A DNA stretch of 64,000 nt from Nonomuraea roseoviolacea subsp. carminata. GTDB taxonomy: Bacteria > Actinomycetota > Actinomycetes > Streptosporangiales > Streptosporangiaceae. The notes under the pieces were generated by a model that was not told where the DNA came from, searched no databases, and saw only the letters and a program-made list of their open reading frames with translations. Positions 28,560-37,394 of this stretch are shown here, piece by piece; position 1 is the stretch's first letter, and each line of letters begins with the position of its first letter. The stretch covers positions 1,178,001 through 1,242,000 of the forward strand of contig NZ_JAMZEC010000001.1 in NCBI RefSeq assembly GCF_024172185.1. Reading direction: 5' to 3'. The translations under genes were made by a program, and so were the position numbers.

Positions 28560-29776
28560 CGGCCGGCTCGGGCGCGGCCCGGCACCCCGGCGCGGTCCAG
28601 GACTCGGGCGCGGCACAGGATCCGGGTGCCGTCCAGGACCCCGGCGCGGCCCAGGAGCCGAGCGCGGGGCCGTACCGGTGGCTGACGCGCGACGACCTCG
28701 GCGCTGCGGCGGCCTCCGCGGGCGGGCTGCTCCACGTCTCCCCCGACGTCTCCGCCGTGTACCCGCTCGCCCTCGCCGACCGCGCCGCGGAGGAGGAGCG
28801 GACCGCCGCCGCGCTGCGCGCGGCCGGGGTGGGCGGGCGCGACCGGGTCGTGGTCGCGCTGGCCGAGCCGGCGGGCGCGCTCTGGGCCGCGGCGGCCTCC
28901 CGGGTGGCCGCCGCGGCGGCCTCGGTGGGGCCGCGCGGCCGGATGCGCCTGCACCACGCCCTGTCGGCGCTCGGCGCCACCACGCTGGTCGCCACCCCCA
29001 CGGGCGCCATGGACTTCCTGTCCCGGCTGCACCTGGAGTTCCTGCTCGACCCGCTCGACCTCGGGCTGCGCCACATCGTGCTCACCGGCGAGATCGCCTC
29101 GAAGCGGACCCTCGGTCACCTCGCGGGCGAGTTCGACGCCGAGGTCCACGAGGTGTACTCCAGCCCGTTCAGCGGCGGGGCGCTGGCCTGGCGGGCCTCG
29201 GAGGAGGCCCAGCTCACCCCGCTCGCCGAGGGCCTGCTGCGGCTCGCCGCGCTCGGCAAGGACGAGCTGTCGCCATACACCGCCGGCACCGCCGAGCTGG
29301 TGATCACTCCGGTCGGCCACTCCACGCTCGGCGACGCCGCGCTGCGCACCGGGCAGGTGGTACGCGGCCCGGCGGACGGCTCCCCGGGACGCCCGGACGG
29401 CGCCGCCTCCTCCCCGCCTGGCGCGATCCCCGCGCCGGCGCACACCGTGGGCGACCACGTGCTGGTACGCGGGGTGTGGCTGTCGCTGCCGCGCATCGGC
29501 CGGACCCTCGCCAAGATCGACGGGGTGGCGCGCTGGGAGCTCGGCGTCAGCAGGCAGGGCACGCTCGACGCGGCGACGCTGACCGTGACGTTCAACCGGC
29601 CGAGCCTCGTGGGCAACCCGATGTGGCGCTCCCGCCTCCAGGAGTCGCTGCGGGCCCTGACGCCGATCGCGCTCAAGGTGGAGATCGCGCCGGAGGTCGC
29701 CGAGACGTCCGCCCCCGGCATGGTGAGCGACCTGCGCGGTCACCACCTCGGCCGGGACCGGGCCCTGGTGACCTGA
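28556..29776 (+). CDS. Degenerate PaaK/acyl-CoA-ligase-like protein
   Basis: 406 residues. The first 40 are a low-complexity repeat of PGAVQD/PGAAQD units. The remainder follows phenylacetate-CoA-ligase-like proteins: VHEVYSSPFSGGALAWR, a TELV-like GTAELVITP, and LRTGQVVRG in place of the usual RTGD; the C-terminus (FNRPSLVGNPMWRSRLQESL) resembles the small ligase domain. I see no Ser/Thr/Gly-rich ATP loop, and the RTGD aspartate is replaced, so catalytic activity is doubtful. The ATG overlaps the LLM gene stop (ATGA). It may be a non-catalytic partner of FadD3, encoded next. Confidence 0.6.
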   Translation: MTAGSGAARHPGAVQDSGAAQDPGAVQDPGAAQEPSAGPYRWLTRDDLGAAAASAGGLLHVSPDVSAVYPLALADRAAEEERTAAALRAAGVGGRDRVVVALAEPAGALWAAAASRVAAAAASVGPRGRMRLHHALSALGATTLVATPTGAMDFLSRLHLEFLLDPLDLGLRHIVLTGEIASKRTLGHLAGEFDAEVHEVYSSPFSGGALAWRASEEAQLTPLAEGLLRLAALGKDELSPYTAGTAELVITPVGHSTLGDAALRTGQVVRGPADGSPGRPDGAASSPPGAIPAPAHTVGDHVLVRGVWLSLPRIGRTLAKIDGVARWELGVSRQGTLDAATLTVTFNRPSLVGNPMWRSRLQESLRALTPIALKVEIAPEVAETSAPGMVSDLRGHHLGRDRALVT

Positions 29777-29831
29777 CCTCCGCAGCACCCCAGCAGCTCG
29801 TGACCCGACCCCTCCTGGAGGCGCGAGAGCC

Positions 29832-31442
29832 GTGGAACCGGTGCCCGACTGGGGGACGATCCCCCGCATGCTGCGCGACCAGGCCGCCCGGCACCCCGAC
29901 GCGGTCGTCGTGGCCGGCGAGGCGACGCGCATGAGCATGGCGGAGCTGCTCGGCGAGGCCACGCGGGTGGCGCGGGGCCTGATGGCCCTCGGCGTCGGCC
30001 CGGGCGACCGGGTCGCGCTGTGGGGCGTGAACGACCCGTCCTGGGTGGTCCACGCCTTCGGCGTCTGGTGCGCCGGCGCGGTCGTCGTGCCGCTGTCCTC
30101 CCGGGCCAAGGGGCTGGAGGCGGCGGCGATGATCCGCAAGACCGGCGCCCGGGTGCTGATCACGGGCGAGGGGGCGGGGCACACGGTCCTGGCGGACCTC
30201 CTGCCGCCGGGCACCGGCCTGCTCCACGCGGTGGTCCCCGTCCCCTCTCCGCCCGGGAAGAAGCCCGGTCCCGGGCGGCTCACGGTCGCCGAGCTGCGGG
30301 AACAGGGCGAGGAGGTCGCGCCGGACGCCGCCGAGCGGCGGGCCCTGGCCGTACGCCCCGACGACCTGTGCGAGATCATGTCCACCTCCGGCACCACCGG
30401 CACGCCCAAGGGCGTCATGCTGGACCACGCCCAGGTGCTGCGCGGCTACTGGGACTGGGCCGAGATCGTCACCCTGCGCGAGGACGACCGCTACCCGGTC
30501 ATCGCGCCGTTCAGCCACGGCTTCGGTCTGAACGCCGGGCTGCTCGCCTGCGTGCTGCGGCGGGCCACGATGCTGCCGGTCCCGGTGTTCACGCCCGACG
30601 GGCTGATGGAGCTCGTCTCCTCCGGCCGGATCAGTGTCCTGGCCGGGCCGCCCACGCTGTTCCACCGGCTGCTGGACGAGCTGGACCGGGGCGCGTGGGA
30701 CGTCTCGTCGCTGCGCGTGGCCATCTGCGGGGCCGCCGCCGTCCCGCCGTCGCTCATCACCCGGCTGGTCGAGCAGGTCGGCGTGGAGCGTGTGATCAAC
30801 GCGTACGGGCTGATGGAGGGCACGGTCGTCTCCATGACGCGGGCCGGCGACCCGGTCGGGGTGGTGGCCGCCACCACCGGGCGGGCGGTGCCCGGCATCG
30901 AGGTCAGGATCGTGGACGAGGCGGGCGAGGACGTCGCGGCCGGCGAGCGGGGGGAGATCCTGCAACGCGGCTACGGCGTGATGCGCGGCTACTGGGACGA
31001 GCCGGAGCGGACCGCCGAGGTGGTCGACGCGGACGGGTGGCTGCACACGGGCGACGTCGGCGTGCTCGACGAGGCCGGCAACCTCGCGATCGTGGACCGC
31101 AAGAAGGAGCTCTACATCGTCAACGGCTTCAACGTCTCCCCCGCCGAGGTCGAGTCGCTGCTGCTGCGCGAGGGCTCGCTGGCGCAGGCCGCCGTGGTGG
31201 GGGTGCCCGACCCCGTCTCCGGCGAGGCGGGCCGCGCGTACGTCGTGCCGCGTCCCGGCGCCGACGTGGACCCGGCGGCGCTGCTGGCCTGGGCGAAGGA
31301 GAACATGTCCAACTACAAGGTGCCCAGGCGGATCGTCGTGGTGGACGCCCTTCCCGCCAACGCCAACGGCAAGATCGACAAGCTGGCGCTGCGGGCCCGC
31401 GCGACACAGGAGGACTCCGAGCCCGAAAAGAGGCTGTCATAG
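29832..31442 (+). CDS. fadD3: Acyl-CoA synthetase, FadD3-like (HIP-CoA ligase)
   Basis: 536 residues of the AMP-forming acyl-CoA ligase family: P-loop STSGTTGTPKG (about 182), FSHGFGLNAG, AYGLMEG, WLHTGDVGVLDEAGN, the hinge DRKKELYIVNGFNVSPAEVE (shown in part) and the C-terminal catalytic lysine region NANGKIDK. Overall layout resembles mycobacterial FadD3, which activates the steroid remnant HIP with CoA; HIP-CoA is also the KstR2 inducer. The assignment is strengthened by the KstR2-type operator at the head of the operon, but no substrate can be read from sequence alone. The start is GTG with CTGGAGG upstream. Confidence 0.75.
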   Translation: MEPVPDWGTIPRMLRDQAARHPDAVVVAGEATRMSMAELLGEATRVARGLMALGVGPGDRVALWGVNDPSWVVHAFGVWCAGAVVVPLSSRAKGLEAAAMIRKTGARVLITGEGAGHTVLADLLPPGTGLLHAVVPVPSPPGKKPGPGRLTVAELREQGEEVAPDAAERRALAVRPDDLCEIMSTSGTTGTPKGVMLDHAQVLRGYWDWAEIVTLREDDRYPVIAPFSHGFGLNAGLLACVLRRATMLPVPVFTPDGLMELVSSGRISVLAGPPTLFHRLLDELDRGAWDVSSLRVAICGAAAVPPSLITRLVEQVGVERVINAYGLMEGTVVSMTRAGDPVGVVAATTGRAVPGIEVRIVDEAGEDVAAGERGEILQRGYGVMRGYWDEPERTAEVVDADGWLHTGDVGVLDEAGNLAIVDRKKELYIVNGFNVSPAEVESLLLREGSLAQAAVVGVPDPVSGEAGRAYVVPRPGADVDPAALLAWAKENMSNYKVPRRIVVVDALPANANGKIDKLALRARATQEDSEPEKRLS

Positions 31443-31531
31443 GCGCCCGTCCGGGTAACAATCGCCACGAGGCGGCGATGCCGGCCGGACGACGTGCCCG
31501 GGCCGCGCGGTCGCCGTCGCAGGGAGGCGAC

Positions 31532-32833
31532 GTGGCGTTGCGCGTGGCGGTCATCGGATCGGGTCCCGCCGGGATCTACACGGCCGAGGCCCTGGTCAAG
31601 CAGTCGTCGGAGCCGGTCGAGATCGACGTGCTCGAACGGCTGCCCACGCCGTACGGGCTGGTCAGGTACGGCGTCGCGCCCGACCACACCTCGATCAAGT
31701 CCATCGCCGGCTACCTGCGGCGGGTGCTGGAGCTGCCCCAGGTGCGCTTTCTCGGCGGTGTCACGCTCGGCGCCGACGTGTCCGTGAGCGACCTGCTGAG
31801 CGCCTACGACGCCGTCGTGTACGCCACGGGCGCCATGGTGGACCGGCGGCTCGGCATCCCCGGCGAGGACCTGCCGGGCAGCGTCGCGGCCACCGACTTC
31901 GTGAACTGGTACTGCGGCCACCCCGACGTGGACGCCGGCCGGTTCTCCCTCGACAGCTCCGAGGTGGCGGTCATCGGCGTCGGCAACGTGGCCGTGGACG
32001 TGGTGCGGATCCTGGCCAAGACGGCCGCCGAGCTGAGCGCGACGGACGTGCCGCACGAGGTGCTCGAACGCCTGCGCGCCAGCCAGGTCAAGGCCATCCA
32101 CATGATCGGCCGGCGCGGGCCGGAGCACGCCAAGTTCACCCTCAAGGAGCTGCGCGAGCTGGGGGAGCTGGCCAACGCCGACGTGTGCGTGCGCCCGGAG
32201 GAGGCCGTCGTGCTCGGCGGCGACTACCCGCGCCAGGTGCGCGGCAACATCGAGGTGCTGCGCTCGTGGTCGGAACGGGTGCCGCAGGGGCGCCCGCGCC
32301 GCCTGGACGTGCGGTTCTGGCTGCGTCCCGTGGAGATCCTCGGCGGCGACCGGGTCGAGGGGCTGCGGCTCGAACGCACCCGCCTGACGCCGGAGGGGCG
32401 CGTGCAGGGCACCGGCGAGTTCGAGACGCTGCCGGTGGGGATGGTGCTGCGCTCCGTCGGCTACCAGAGCGTGCCGCTGGCGGACGTGCCGTTCTCGATG
32501 GAGACCATGACCGTGCCGAACGAGGCGGGGCGGGTGCGCGAGCGGGAGTACGTGGCGGGCTGGCTCAAGCGCGGCCCGACCGGGGTGATCGGCACGAACA
32601 AGTCCGACGCCGCCGAGACCGTCCGCACGCTGCTGGCCGACCTCGCGGGCCGTGAGCACGAGCTGAAGACCGACCTCGACACGCTCCTGGCCGAGCGCGG
32701 GGTGCGGCCCGTCACCTACGAGGAGTGGCTGGCGATCGAGGCGGCCGAGGCCGATCTGGGCGGCGCGCTCGGCCGCGGCGAGCGGGTCAAGCTGCCCGGC
32801 CTGGAGGCCATGCTGCGCGCCTGCCGTCCCTGA
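31532..32833 (+). CDS. fprA: Ferredoxin-NADP+ reductase, FprA-type
   Basis: 433 residues, adrenodoxin-reductase-like. FAD motif VAVIGSGPAGIYTAEAL, LPTPYGLVRYGVAPDH, the NADP motif VAVIGVGNVAVDVVRIL, and the C-terminal GWLKRGPTGVIGTNKSDA are FprA hallmarks. It passes electrons from NAD(P)H to a ferredoxin. GTG 31532 is chosen because AGGGAGGCGAC precedes it; the frame is open far upstream without conservation. It is the last gene behind the KstR2-type operator, and may supply electrons for a steroid oxygenase or reductase encoded elsewhere. Confidence 0.9.
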   Translation: MALRVAVIGSGPAGIYTAEALVKQSSEPVEIDVLERLPTPYGLVRYGVAPDHTSIKSIAGYLRRVLELPQVRFLGGVTLGADVSVSDLLSAYDAVVYATGAMVDRRLGIPGEDLPGSVAATDFVNWYCGHPDVDAGRFSLDSSEVAVIGVGNVAVDVVRILAKTAAELSATDVPHEVLERLRASQVKAIHMIGRRGPEHAKFTLKELRELGELANADVCVRPEEAVVLGGDYPRQVRGNIEVLRSWSERVPQGRPRRLDVRFWLRPVEILGGDRVEGLRLERTRLTPEGRVQGTGEFETLPVGMVLRSVGYQSVPLADVPFSMETMTVPNEAGRVREREYVAGWLKRGPTGVIGTNKSDAAETVRTLLADLAGREHELKTDLDTLLAERGVRPVTYEEWLAIEAAEADLGGALGRGERVKLPGLEAMLRACRP

Positions 32834-32867
32834 CCGGCGCCCGCCGGGTGCGGCTAGGGTGCAGGAC

Positions 32868-34061
32868 ATGCGGGTGACCATGGGAGACGTGCCGCTGTCC
32901 GGATTCGAGGAGGCCCTGCGGACCCAGCGGGCGCGCTATCCCGGCGCCGACCCCGCGTGGCGGCCCGGGTGGCAGCCGGTGCACACCGTGTACGTGCCGG
33001 CCGACCGGTTCGAGGCCGGCACGGTCGCGGACTGGGGCGGGCGCGCCCTGGCTTTGGCGCGGGCGCACCTGGCCGGTCCCGCCGAGGTCGCGGACGTGTT
33101 CGGGGTGCCGGAGGCGCTGGCGCCGGCCGTGCACGAGCGGGTGCTGCGCAAGCTCGGCCGCGAGCCGGTCGAGGACCTGCGGATCGACTTCGAGGACGGC
33201 TACGGCGCGCGGCCCGGCGAGGAGGAGGACGCGGACGCCGTGCGGGCCGCCGAGGCGGTCGCGCGGATGCGGGCGGCGGGGACGCTGCCGCGACGCTGGG
33301 GGCTGCGGGTGAAGTCGTTCGCCGACGGCGACCCGGCGCGCTCGGCGCGCACGCTGGACGGTTTCCTCACCGAGGTGACGCAGCGGTGCGGCGGGCTTCC
33401 GCCGGGATTCGTGGTCACCTTTCCGAAAGTGCTGATGGAGGAGTACCTGCCGGCGTTCGCCGACCTGCTGGCCCGGCTCGAACGCGGGCTGGAGCGCGGG
33501 CTCGGCGGCCGGGCCGAGTTGCGGCTGCGCTTCGAGGCGCAGGTGGAGGCGCCGCAGACGCTGGCGTTCCTGCGGGGCGACCTCGCGGAGCGGCTGGAGG
33601 GCAGGCTGGCCGCGGCGCACTTCGGGGTGTTCGACTACACGGCGGCGATCGGCCTGCCGCCGCGCGAGCAGCGGCTCGACCATCCGGCCTGCGACCACGC
33701 CCGGCACGTCATGCTGACGGCGTTCGCGGGGACGGGGGTGGAGCTGTCGGACGGGTCGCTGGCGGCCGCGCCGGCCTCGGACGCGGCGGCGGACGTGCGG
33801 GCGCTGTGGCGGCGGCACGCGGAGCTGGTGCGGCACTCCCTGGCCCACGGGTTCCACCAGGGGTGGGACATGCACCCCTCGCACCTGGTGAGCCGGTTCG
33901 CGACGGTCTACGCCTTCCATCTGGCGACGTACGACGCGTACCGGGAGCGGGTGCGGGCCTGGGAGGAGCGGCGCGCGGCCGGTGGCGGGGTCATGGACGA
34001 GCCCGCCACGATCAGGACGCTGGCGGCGGCCCTGGCCCGCGCGGACGCCGCCCTGTCCTGA
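32868..34061 (+). CDS. CitE/HpcH-like aldolase-superfamily protein (DUF6986 type)
   Basis: 397 residues. PVHTVYVPADRFEAG, LRIDFEDGYGARPGEEEDAD with the Asp/Glu metal-ligand region, RLRFEAQVEAPQT and AAHFGVFDYTAAIGLPP fit the PEP/pyruvate-binding aldolase superfamily as it occurs in actinobacterial proteins often near allantoate or uric-acid genes. Exact substrate unknown. The ATG at 32868 has TAGGGT (32855-32860) seven nt upstream and is probably leaderless, independent of the fadD3 operon. Confidence 0.75.
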   Translation: MRVTMGDVPLSGFEEALRTQRARYPGADPAWRPGWQPVHTVYVPADRFEAGTVADWGGRALALARAHLAGPAEVADVFGVPEALAPAVHERVLRKLGREPVEDLRIDFEDGYGARPGEEEDADAVRAAEAVARMRAAGTLPRRWGLRVKSFADGDPARSARTLDGFLTEVTQRCGGLPPGFVVTFPKVLMEEYLPAFADLLARLERGLERGLGGRAELRLRFEAQVEAPQTLAFLRGDLAERLEGRLAAAHFGVFDYTAAIGLPPREQRLDHPACDHARHVMLTAFAGTGVELSDGSLAAAPASDAAADVRALWRRHAELVRHSLAHGFHQGWDMHPSHLVSRFATVYAFHLATYDAYRERVRAWEERRAAGGGVMDEPATIRTLAAALARADAALS

Positions 34062-34080
34062 CGGCCCCTCCCTGAGGGCT

Positions 34081-34761
34081 TCAGTCGCGGTCGACGAGGG
34101 CGCGCCACCGCTGGACCAGCCGCGGGTCCACGGGCTCCGACCAGCTCTCCCGTACGGCCGAGCCGACGTGGAAGGCGCGCACGCCGTAGTCGAGCAGGGC
34201 CGGCACGTGGGGCGCCTTGAGCCCGCCGCCGGCCATGATGATCGAGCCGTCGCCGGCCTCGGCGCGGCTCTTGAGCACCGGCAGCCCGTCGGCCACGCCG
34301 GTGGGCGCGCCCGAGGTCAGGACGGTCGCGAGGTTCGGCAGCAGCCGCACGGCCCGCCAGGCGGCCTGCACGTCGGCCGCGTGGTCCACCGCCCGGTGGA
34401 ACGTCCAGGGCAGCGGCGAGACGGCGTGGATGAGCGCCTCCGTGGCGGCCAGGTCCACGGCGCCGTCCCCGTCGAGGAACCCGAAGACGAAGCCGGCCGC
34501 GCCCGCCTGGGCCAGCTCCTTGGCGGCGCGGCGCAGCCGGTCGAGCGTCTCGGGCCCGGCCGTGAACGTCGCGTCGAGGCGCAGCATGACCATCTGGGGC
34601 AGCGGGCACTCGGCCGCGATGGCGGCGACGGTCTCCGGCGACGGGGTGAGCCCGTCCGCCGCCATGTCGGCGACGACCTCGACGCGGTCGGCGCCGCCTC
34701 GCTCGGCGGCCACGGCGTCGCGCACGTCCAGCGCGATCACCTCAAGGAGGGATCCGGTCAT
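34081..34761 (-). CDS. cutC: CutC family protein
   Basis: 226 residues, a TIM-barrel CutC. GGADRVEVVADMAADGLTPS, MLRLDATFTAGPE, FVFGFLDGDGAVD and WTFHRAVDHAAD (family FHRAFD) are conserved; IMAGGGLKAPHVPALL is the C-terminal phosphate-like loop. Historically linked to copper homeostasis, but the biochemical role is unsettled. TAACCT (34773-34768) ends exactly six nt before the ATG, so the transcript is probably leaderless. Confidence 0.9.
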   Translation of the reverse strand: MTGSLLEVIALDVRDAVAAERGGADRVEVVADMAADGLTPSPETVAAIAAECPLPQMVMLRLDATFTAGPETLDRLRRAAKELAQAGAAGFVFGFLDGDGAVDLAATEALIHAVSPLPWTFHRAVDHAADVQAAWRAVRLLPNLATVLTSGAPTGVADGLPVLKSRAEAGDGSIIMAGGGLKAPHVPALLDYGVRAFHVGSAVRESWSEPVDPRLVQRWRALVDRD

Positions 34762-34864
34762 GAGGAGAGGTTATCGGGTGCTCTACCCCTTTCATCAGGG
34801 GAAGCCCCGAAAGCCCGTTACGCCCCACTTGACCTCGCCTGGAGCCCGCCCGGCGAGGAGACCC

Positions 34865-35530
34865 TCAGGCGCCGATGAGCTCGGGGAGGGTGAGGTCGCG
34901 GAAGGCGGCGACCAGGGTGTCCTCCGCGGGCCGCTGGAAGAGGGCGCCCGAGGCGCGGTGCGGGAGGTCCACGGTGCGGACGTGGTGGAAGCCGCGCCGC
35001 CGGTAGTAGTCCTGCAGGCCCGGGTTGCGCTTGGCGCAGTCGAGCCGCAGCCAGCGGCGCCCGGAGGCCCACGCCGTGGCGCCCGCCCAGTCCAGCAGGG
35101 CGTCGCCGAGGCCCGTCCCGGCCCAGGGCCGGGCCACCGCGAGCTTGTGGACGTACAGGGCGGCGCCGGGGTCGTCGCCGGGGGTCCAGAACTCGGGGTC
35201 GGCGTGGTCGTCCAGGGCGATGGTGGCGACCGGCGGGACGTCCTCGTCCGGGTCGAGGTAGCGCAGCTCGTCGTCCAGCAGGTACAGCACGCGCTCCTCG
35301 ATCAGCGGCTCGATGCGCTCGGGGCCGAAGCCGCCCCGCGGCCACTGGCTCACCCCCTTGGAGTGCAGCCACTCGGCGGTGTCGGCGAGGAGGGTGAGCA
35401 CGCCCTGGAGGTCGGAGCGGTCGGCCCGGCGCAGTGCCAGCGGGTGGAGGAGGGTGGCCGAGGCGAAGGAGGAGCCGGAGAAGGAGGCGGAGAAGGGGGC
35501 CGTGGTGCCGGAGACGGTGCTGGAGTGCAT
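34865..35530 (-). CDS. GNAT N-acetyltransferase
   Basis: 221 residues from ATG 35530, with AAAGGGCGAACC upstream. After a Ser/Ala-rich 30-residue lead comes a GNAT domain: ALRRADRSDLQGVLTLLADT, WLHSKGVSQWPRG, YVHKLAVARPWAGTGLGDALL (motif A, shown in part) and LRLDCAKRNPGLQDYYRRRG. The WxxxGxxQWP pattern is common in actinobacterial GNATs of unknown substrate. The upstream region contains AT-rich palindromes. Confidence 0.82.
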   Translation of the reverse strand: MHSSTVSGTTAPFSASFSGSSFASATLLHPLALRRADRSDLQGVLTLLADTAEWLHSKGVSQWPRGGFGPERIEPLIEERVLYLLDDELRYLDPDEDVPPVATIALDDHADPEFWTPGDDPGAALYVHKLAVARPWAGTGLGDALLDWAGATAWASGRRWLRLDCAKRNPGLQDYYRRRGFHHVRTVDLPHRASGALFQRPAEDTLVAAFRDLTLPELIGA

Positions 35531-35627
35531 GGTTCGCCCTTTCGATGCGTTGGGTGTCCGAACGACAGCGCACAGTGATGATGCTGTGGCGCACGAGCTC
35601 GGCATAGGTGATTAAAGGCGATATGTA

Positions 35628-35643
35628 CGCATATATGCGCATA
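35628..35643. promoter_or_regulatory. Overlapping AT-rich palindromes upstream of the GNAT gene
   Basis: CGCATATATGCG (35628-35639) is a perfect 12-bp palindrome overlapping TATGCGCATA (35634-35643). They lie in a markedly AT-rich 40-nt stretch about 100 nt upstream of ATG 35530 and behind the GntR stop. Possibly an operator or promoter. Confidence 0.35.
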
Positions 35644-35738
35644 AATAGGTCTTGGGGAGTACGCGCAACTCCCCTAGCCCTGCGAGGCCGGATTACTCGC
35701 GGCGGGCCGCCGGCGGGATCACCCCCAACGGAGCTCGA

Positions 35739-36494
35739 CTAGCGGCGGTCGAGCTCGTATCTGATCAAGTGCTTGTCGGCGGGTAGCACCGAGACCGCGA
35801 CACGCACCGGCATATCAGCCCTGTCGTAACCAACTCGGACATACACGACAACTGGCGTGCCCAGTTCCAATTGAAGCCGTTCAGCTTCCTCTTGGTTGGG
35901 CATTCGCGCCCAAATGTCGTCAATCACGCGAACTTGTTCGTGGCCGAGCTCCTCCAGAACACGGTTCGCCCCTCGCGCGATGTCGCCTGGCCTGGCGATT
36001 TCCGAGTTGGCCACCAAATCCCGGGGGAAGTAGGAGTCGTTGGTGTTGTACGGCTGCCCGTCCACGAAGCGGAGCCGCCGGCGCACCACGGCGAGCTCCC
36101 CGTCGGCCAGCTCCAGGCGGCTGGCGATCTCCTCGACGGGCGTGACCGTCAGCACCTCGATGAGCTGGCTGGGCTCGCGGCCCTCCTGCGTGACGGCGAA
36201 GGCGAAGGCCTCGCGCAGTTCGCCGCTGGGCTGGGGTTCCAGCTCTCGCTGCGGGTAGATGAGCAGCGGCCGGCGATCCCGGACGATCGTGCCGCGGCGC
36301 GGGGTGCGGGTGACCAGTCCCTCGTTGACCAGCTCCCCGAGAGCCAGCCGGACGGTGTTGCGGCTCACCCCATGGTCCTCCATGAGCTGGGCCTCGGTCG
36401 GCAGCTGCGCCCCGGGACCGAGTACACCGGAGTAGATGGCCTTCCGTAGTTCGGAAGCCACCTGCTGGTACAGCACCGACCTTGCCACTTTCAC
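35739..36494 (-). CDS. GntR/UTRA (HutC/KorSA-type) regulator
   Basis: 251 residues. The winged helix (ATG-like LPTEAQLMEDHGVSRNTVRLALG, shown in part, with EGLVTRTPRRGTIV) is followed by a UTRA ligand domain (QPYNTNDSYFPRDLV, LQLELGTPVVVYVRVGYD). Base composition is less GC-rich than neighbours. The annotated start is GTG 36494; GTG 36488 is better spaced from AAGGGG. UTRA regulators of this shape occur in actinobacterial integrative elements (KorSA) and in sugar operons. No such element is visible here, so it may be a remnant. Confidence 0.85.
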   Translation of the reverse strand: MKVARSVLYQQVASELRKAIYSGVLGPGAQLPTEAQLMEDHGVSRNTVRLALGELVNEGLVTRTPRRGTIVRDRRPLLIYPQRELEPQPSGELREAFAFAVTQEGREPSQLIEVLTVTPVEEIASRLELADGELAVVRRRLRFVDGQPYNTNDSYFPRDLVANSEIARPGDIARGANRVLEELGHEQVRVIDDIWARMPNQEEAERLQLELGTPVVVYVRVGYDRADMPVRVAVSVLPADKHLIRYELDRR

Positions 36495-36499
36495 CCCTT

Positions 36500-36513
36500 A
36501 TTGTGCCAACAAT
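36500..36513. promoter_or_regulatory. Inverted repeat before the GntR gene, likely autoregulatory
   Basis: ATTGT-GCCA-ACAAT. On the minus strand it reads GTTGGCACAA, and a near copy GTTGGTACAA occurs on the plus strand at 36583-36592, so the regulator may bind both. Confidence 0.45.
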
Positions 36514-36988
36514 TTAGACGATCTGGTTCTAGCAGGCCACAACCCCTTGACCAAAGGGCCCCGACAGCCGCATCATCCATTCGTTGGTACAAATCCATCG
36601 AAAGGCCCGGGAGGGGGTGAGGGCCGGTGTCGCCGGTCCACGCGGGTACGCCATACCTGCCCTGGCAAGACCCAGACGATGCACCACGTTTACTGCGTTA
36701 CGCGGTGCGCCGCCATACGTTCGGTCTTCCCTGCTCGGACACCCGGAATGGCAGTCCCGTACCGACCAGGCCGACCGTGCGTTGCCGGCGACAGGAGTCC
36801 TCGCACTCCCCCACCGACTCCGTGCGCGAACCATCGATCTAGGACTCCATCCCTCGCCGGAGTCCTGGCGTCGCCGCGCATGGGGCTGGAAGCGCGTCCT
36901 GGCGGGTCCCCCACGCCCGCCAGGGCGCGCGTTCCGTTCCCTGCTCCGAAGAGCCCCTGACGGCCCTCACGGCCCCGCGGGCGGCCGT
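36514..36988. other. Gap between GntR and DUF35 genes, possible small gene
   Basis: About 475 nt without a confident gene. The best candidate is a 71-codon plus-strand frame, 36627-36842, beginning GTG behind GGGAGGGGGTGAGGGCC and encoding a product with PYLPWQDPDDAPRLLRYAV. Its third-position GC (about 70 percent) is low, like the adjacent GntR gene. I recognise no family. Confidence 0.3.
36627..36842 (+). CDS. Possible small protein divergent from GntR (uncertain)
   Basis: 71 codons with a purine-rich ribosome-site candidate upstream. The first half looks protein-like (PYLPWQDPDDAPRLLRYAV) and the second half is Ser/Arg-rich without pattern. Divergence from the KorSA-like GntR gene and a shared GTTGGYACAA motif are the only context support. 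Confidence 0.22.
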   Translation: MSPVHAGTPYLPWQDPDDAPRLLRYAVRRHTFGLPCSDTRNGSPVPTRPTVRCRRQESSHSPTDSVREPSI

Positions 36989-37390
36989 TCACTCCCCGGC
37001 GGGCTCCCAGTCGACGAGCGTGAGCCCCCCGGCCCCCGGCGTGAACACGCCCCTGACCCGCTCCCCGCCGACCGGCTCGCGGGCCGCCCGCCACCCGCCG
37101 TGCAGCAGGCAGTCCGGCACGGCGGCCGGCCGCACCATGACCACCACGTACGGCTCGCCGCCGCCCGCCCCGAACGCCTGGTGGTTGACGATCCAGCTCT
37201 CCACGGTCCCCTCGGGCTCGGCCGCCTCCCAGTGCCACCGCTCGGTCCGGCAGGCCGGGCAGAACGCCCTGGCCGGCAGGCGCGCGCGGCCGCAGGCGTC
37301 GCACCGCTGCACCGCGAACTCCCCCCGCCCGGTCCGCTCCCACCACGGGGCCGAGTCGCGGTCCGTCGTCACCTGGAACACCGGGCGCAT
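36989..37390 (-). CDS. DUF35 zinc-ribbon/OB-fold protein, partner of the Ltp thiolase
   Basis: 133 residues. The zinc ribbon CDACGRARLPARAFCPAC (about residues 30-47) precedes an OB fold (GTVESWIVNHQAFG, RVRGVFTPG). DUF35 proteins form complexes with thiolase-fold Ltp enzymes; in steroid side-chain cleavage the DUF35 domain of ChsH2 activates the Ltp2 aldolase. Its gene lies four nt after the Ltp gene, in the same operon. Confidence 0.82.
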   Translation of the reverse strand: MRPVFQVTTDRDSAPWWERTGRGEFAVQRCDACGRARLPARAFCPACRTERWHWEAAEPEGTVESWIVNHQAFGAGGGEPYVVVMVRPAAVPDCLLHGGWRAAREPVGGERVRGVFTPGAGGLTLVDWEPAGE

Positions 37391-37394
37391 GCGA

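Noticed and set aside
28556..29776. Functional phenylacetate-CoA ligase
   Set aside because: The ATP-binding Ser/Thr/Gly loop is absent and RTGD is altered, so the call was reduced to degenerate homologue.
35739..36494. Complete integrative element around the GntR gene
   Set aside because: No integrase, excisionase, replication or transfer gene and no flanking direct repeats or tRNA were found.
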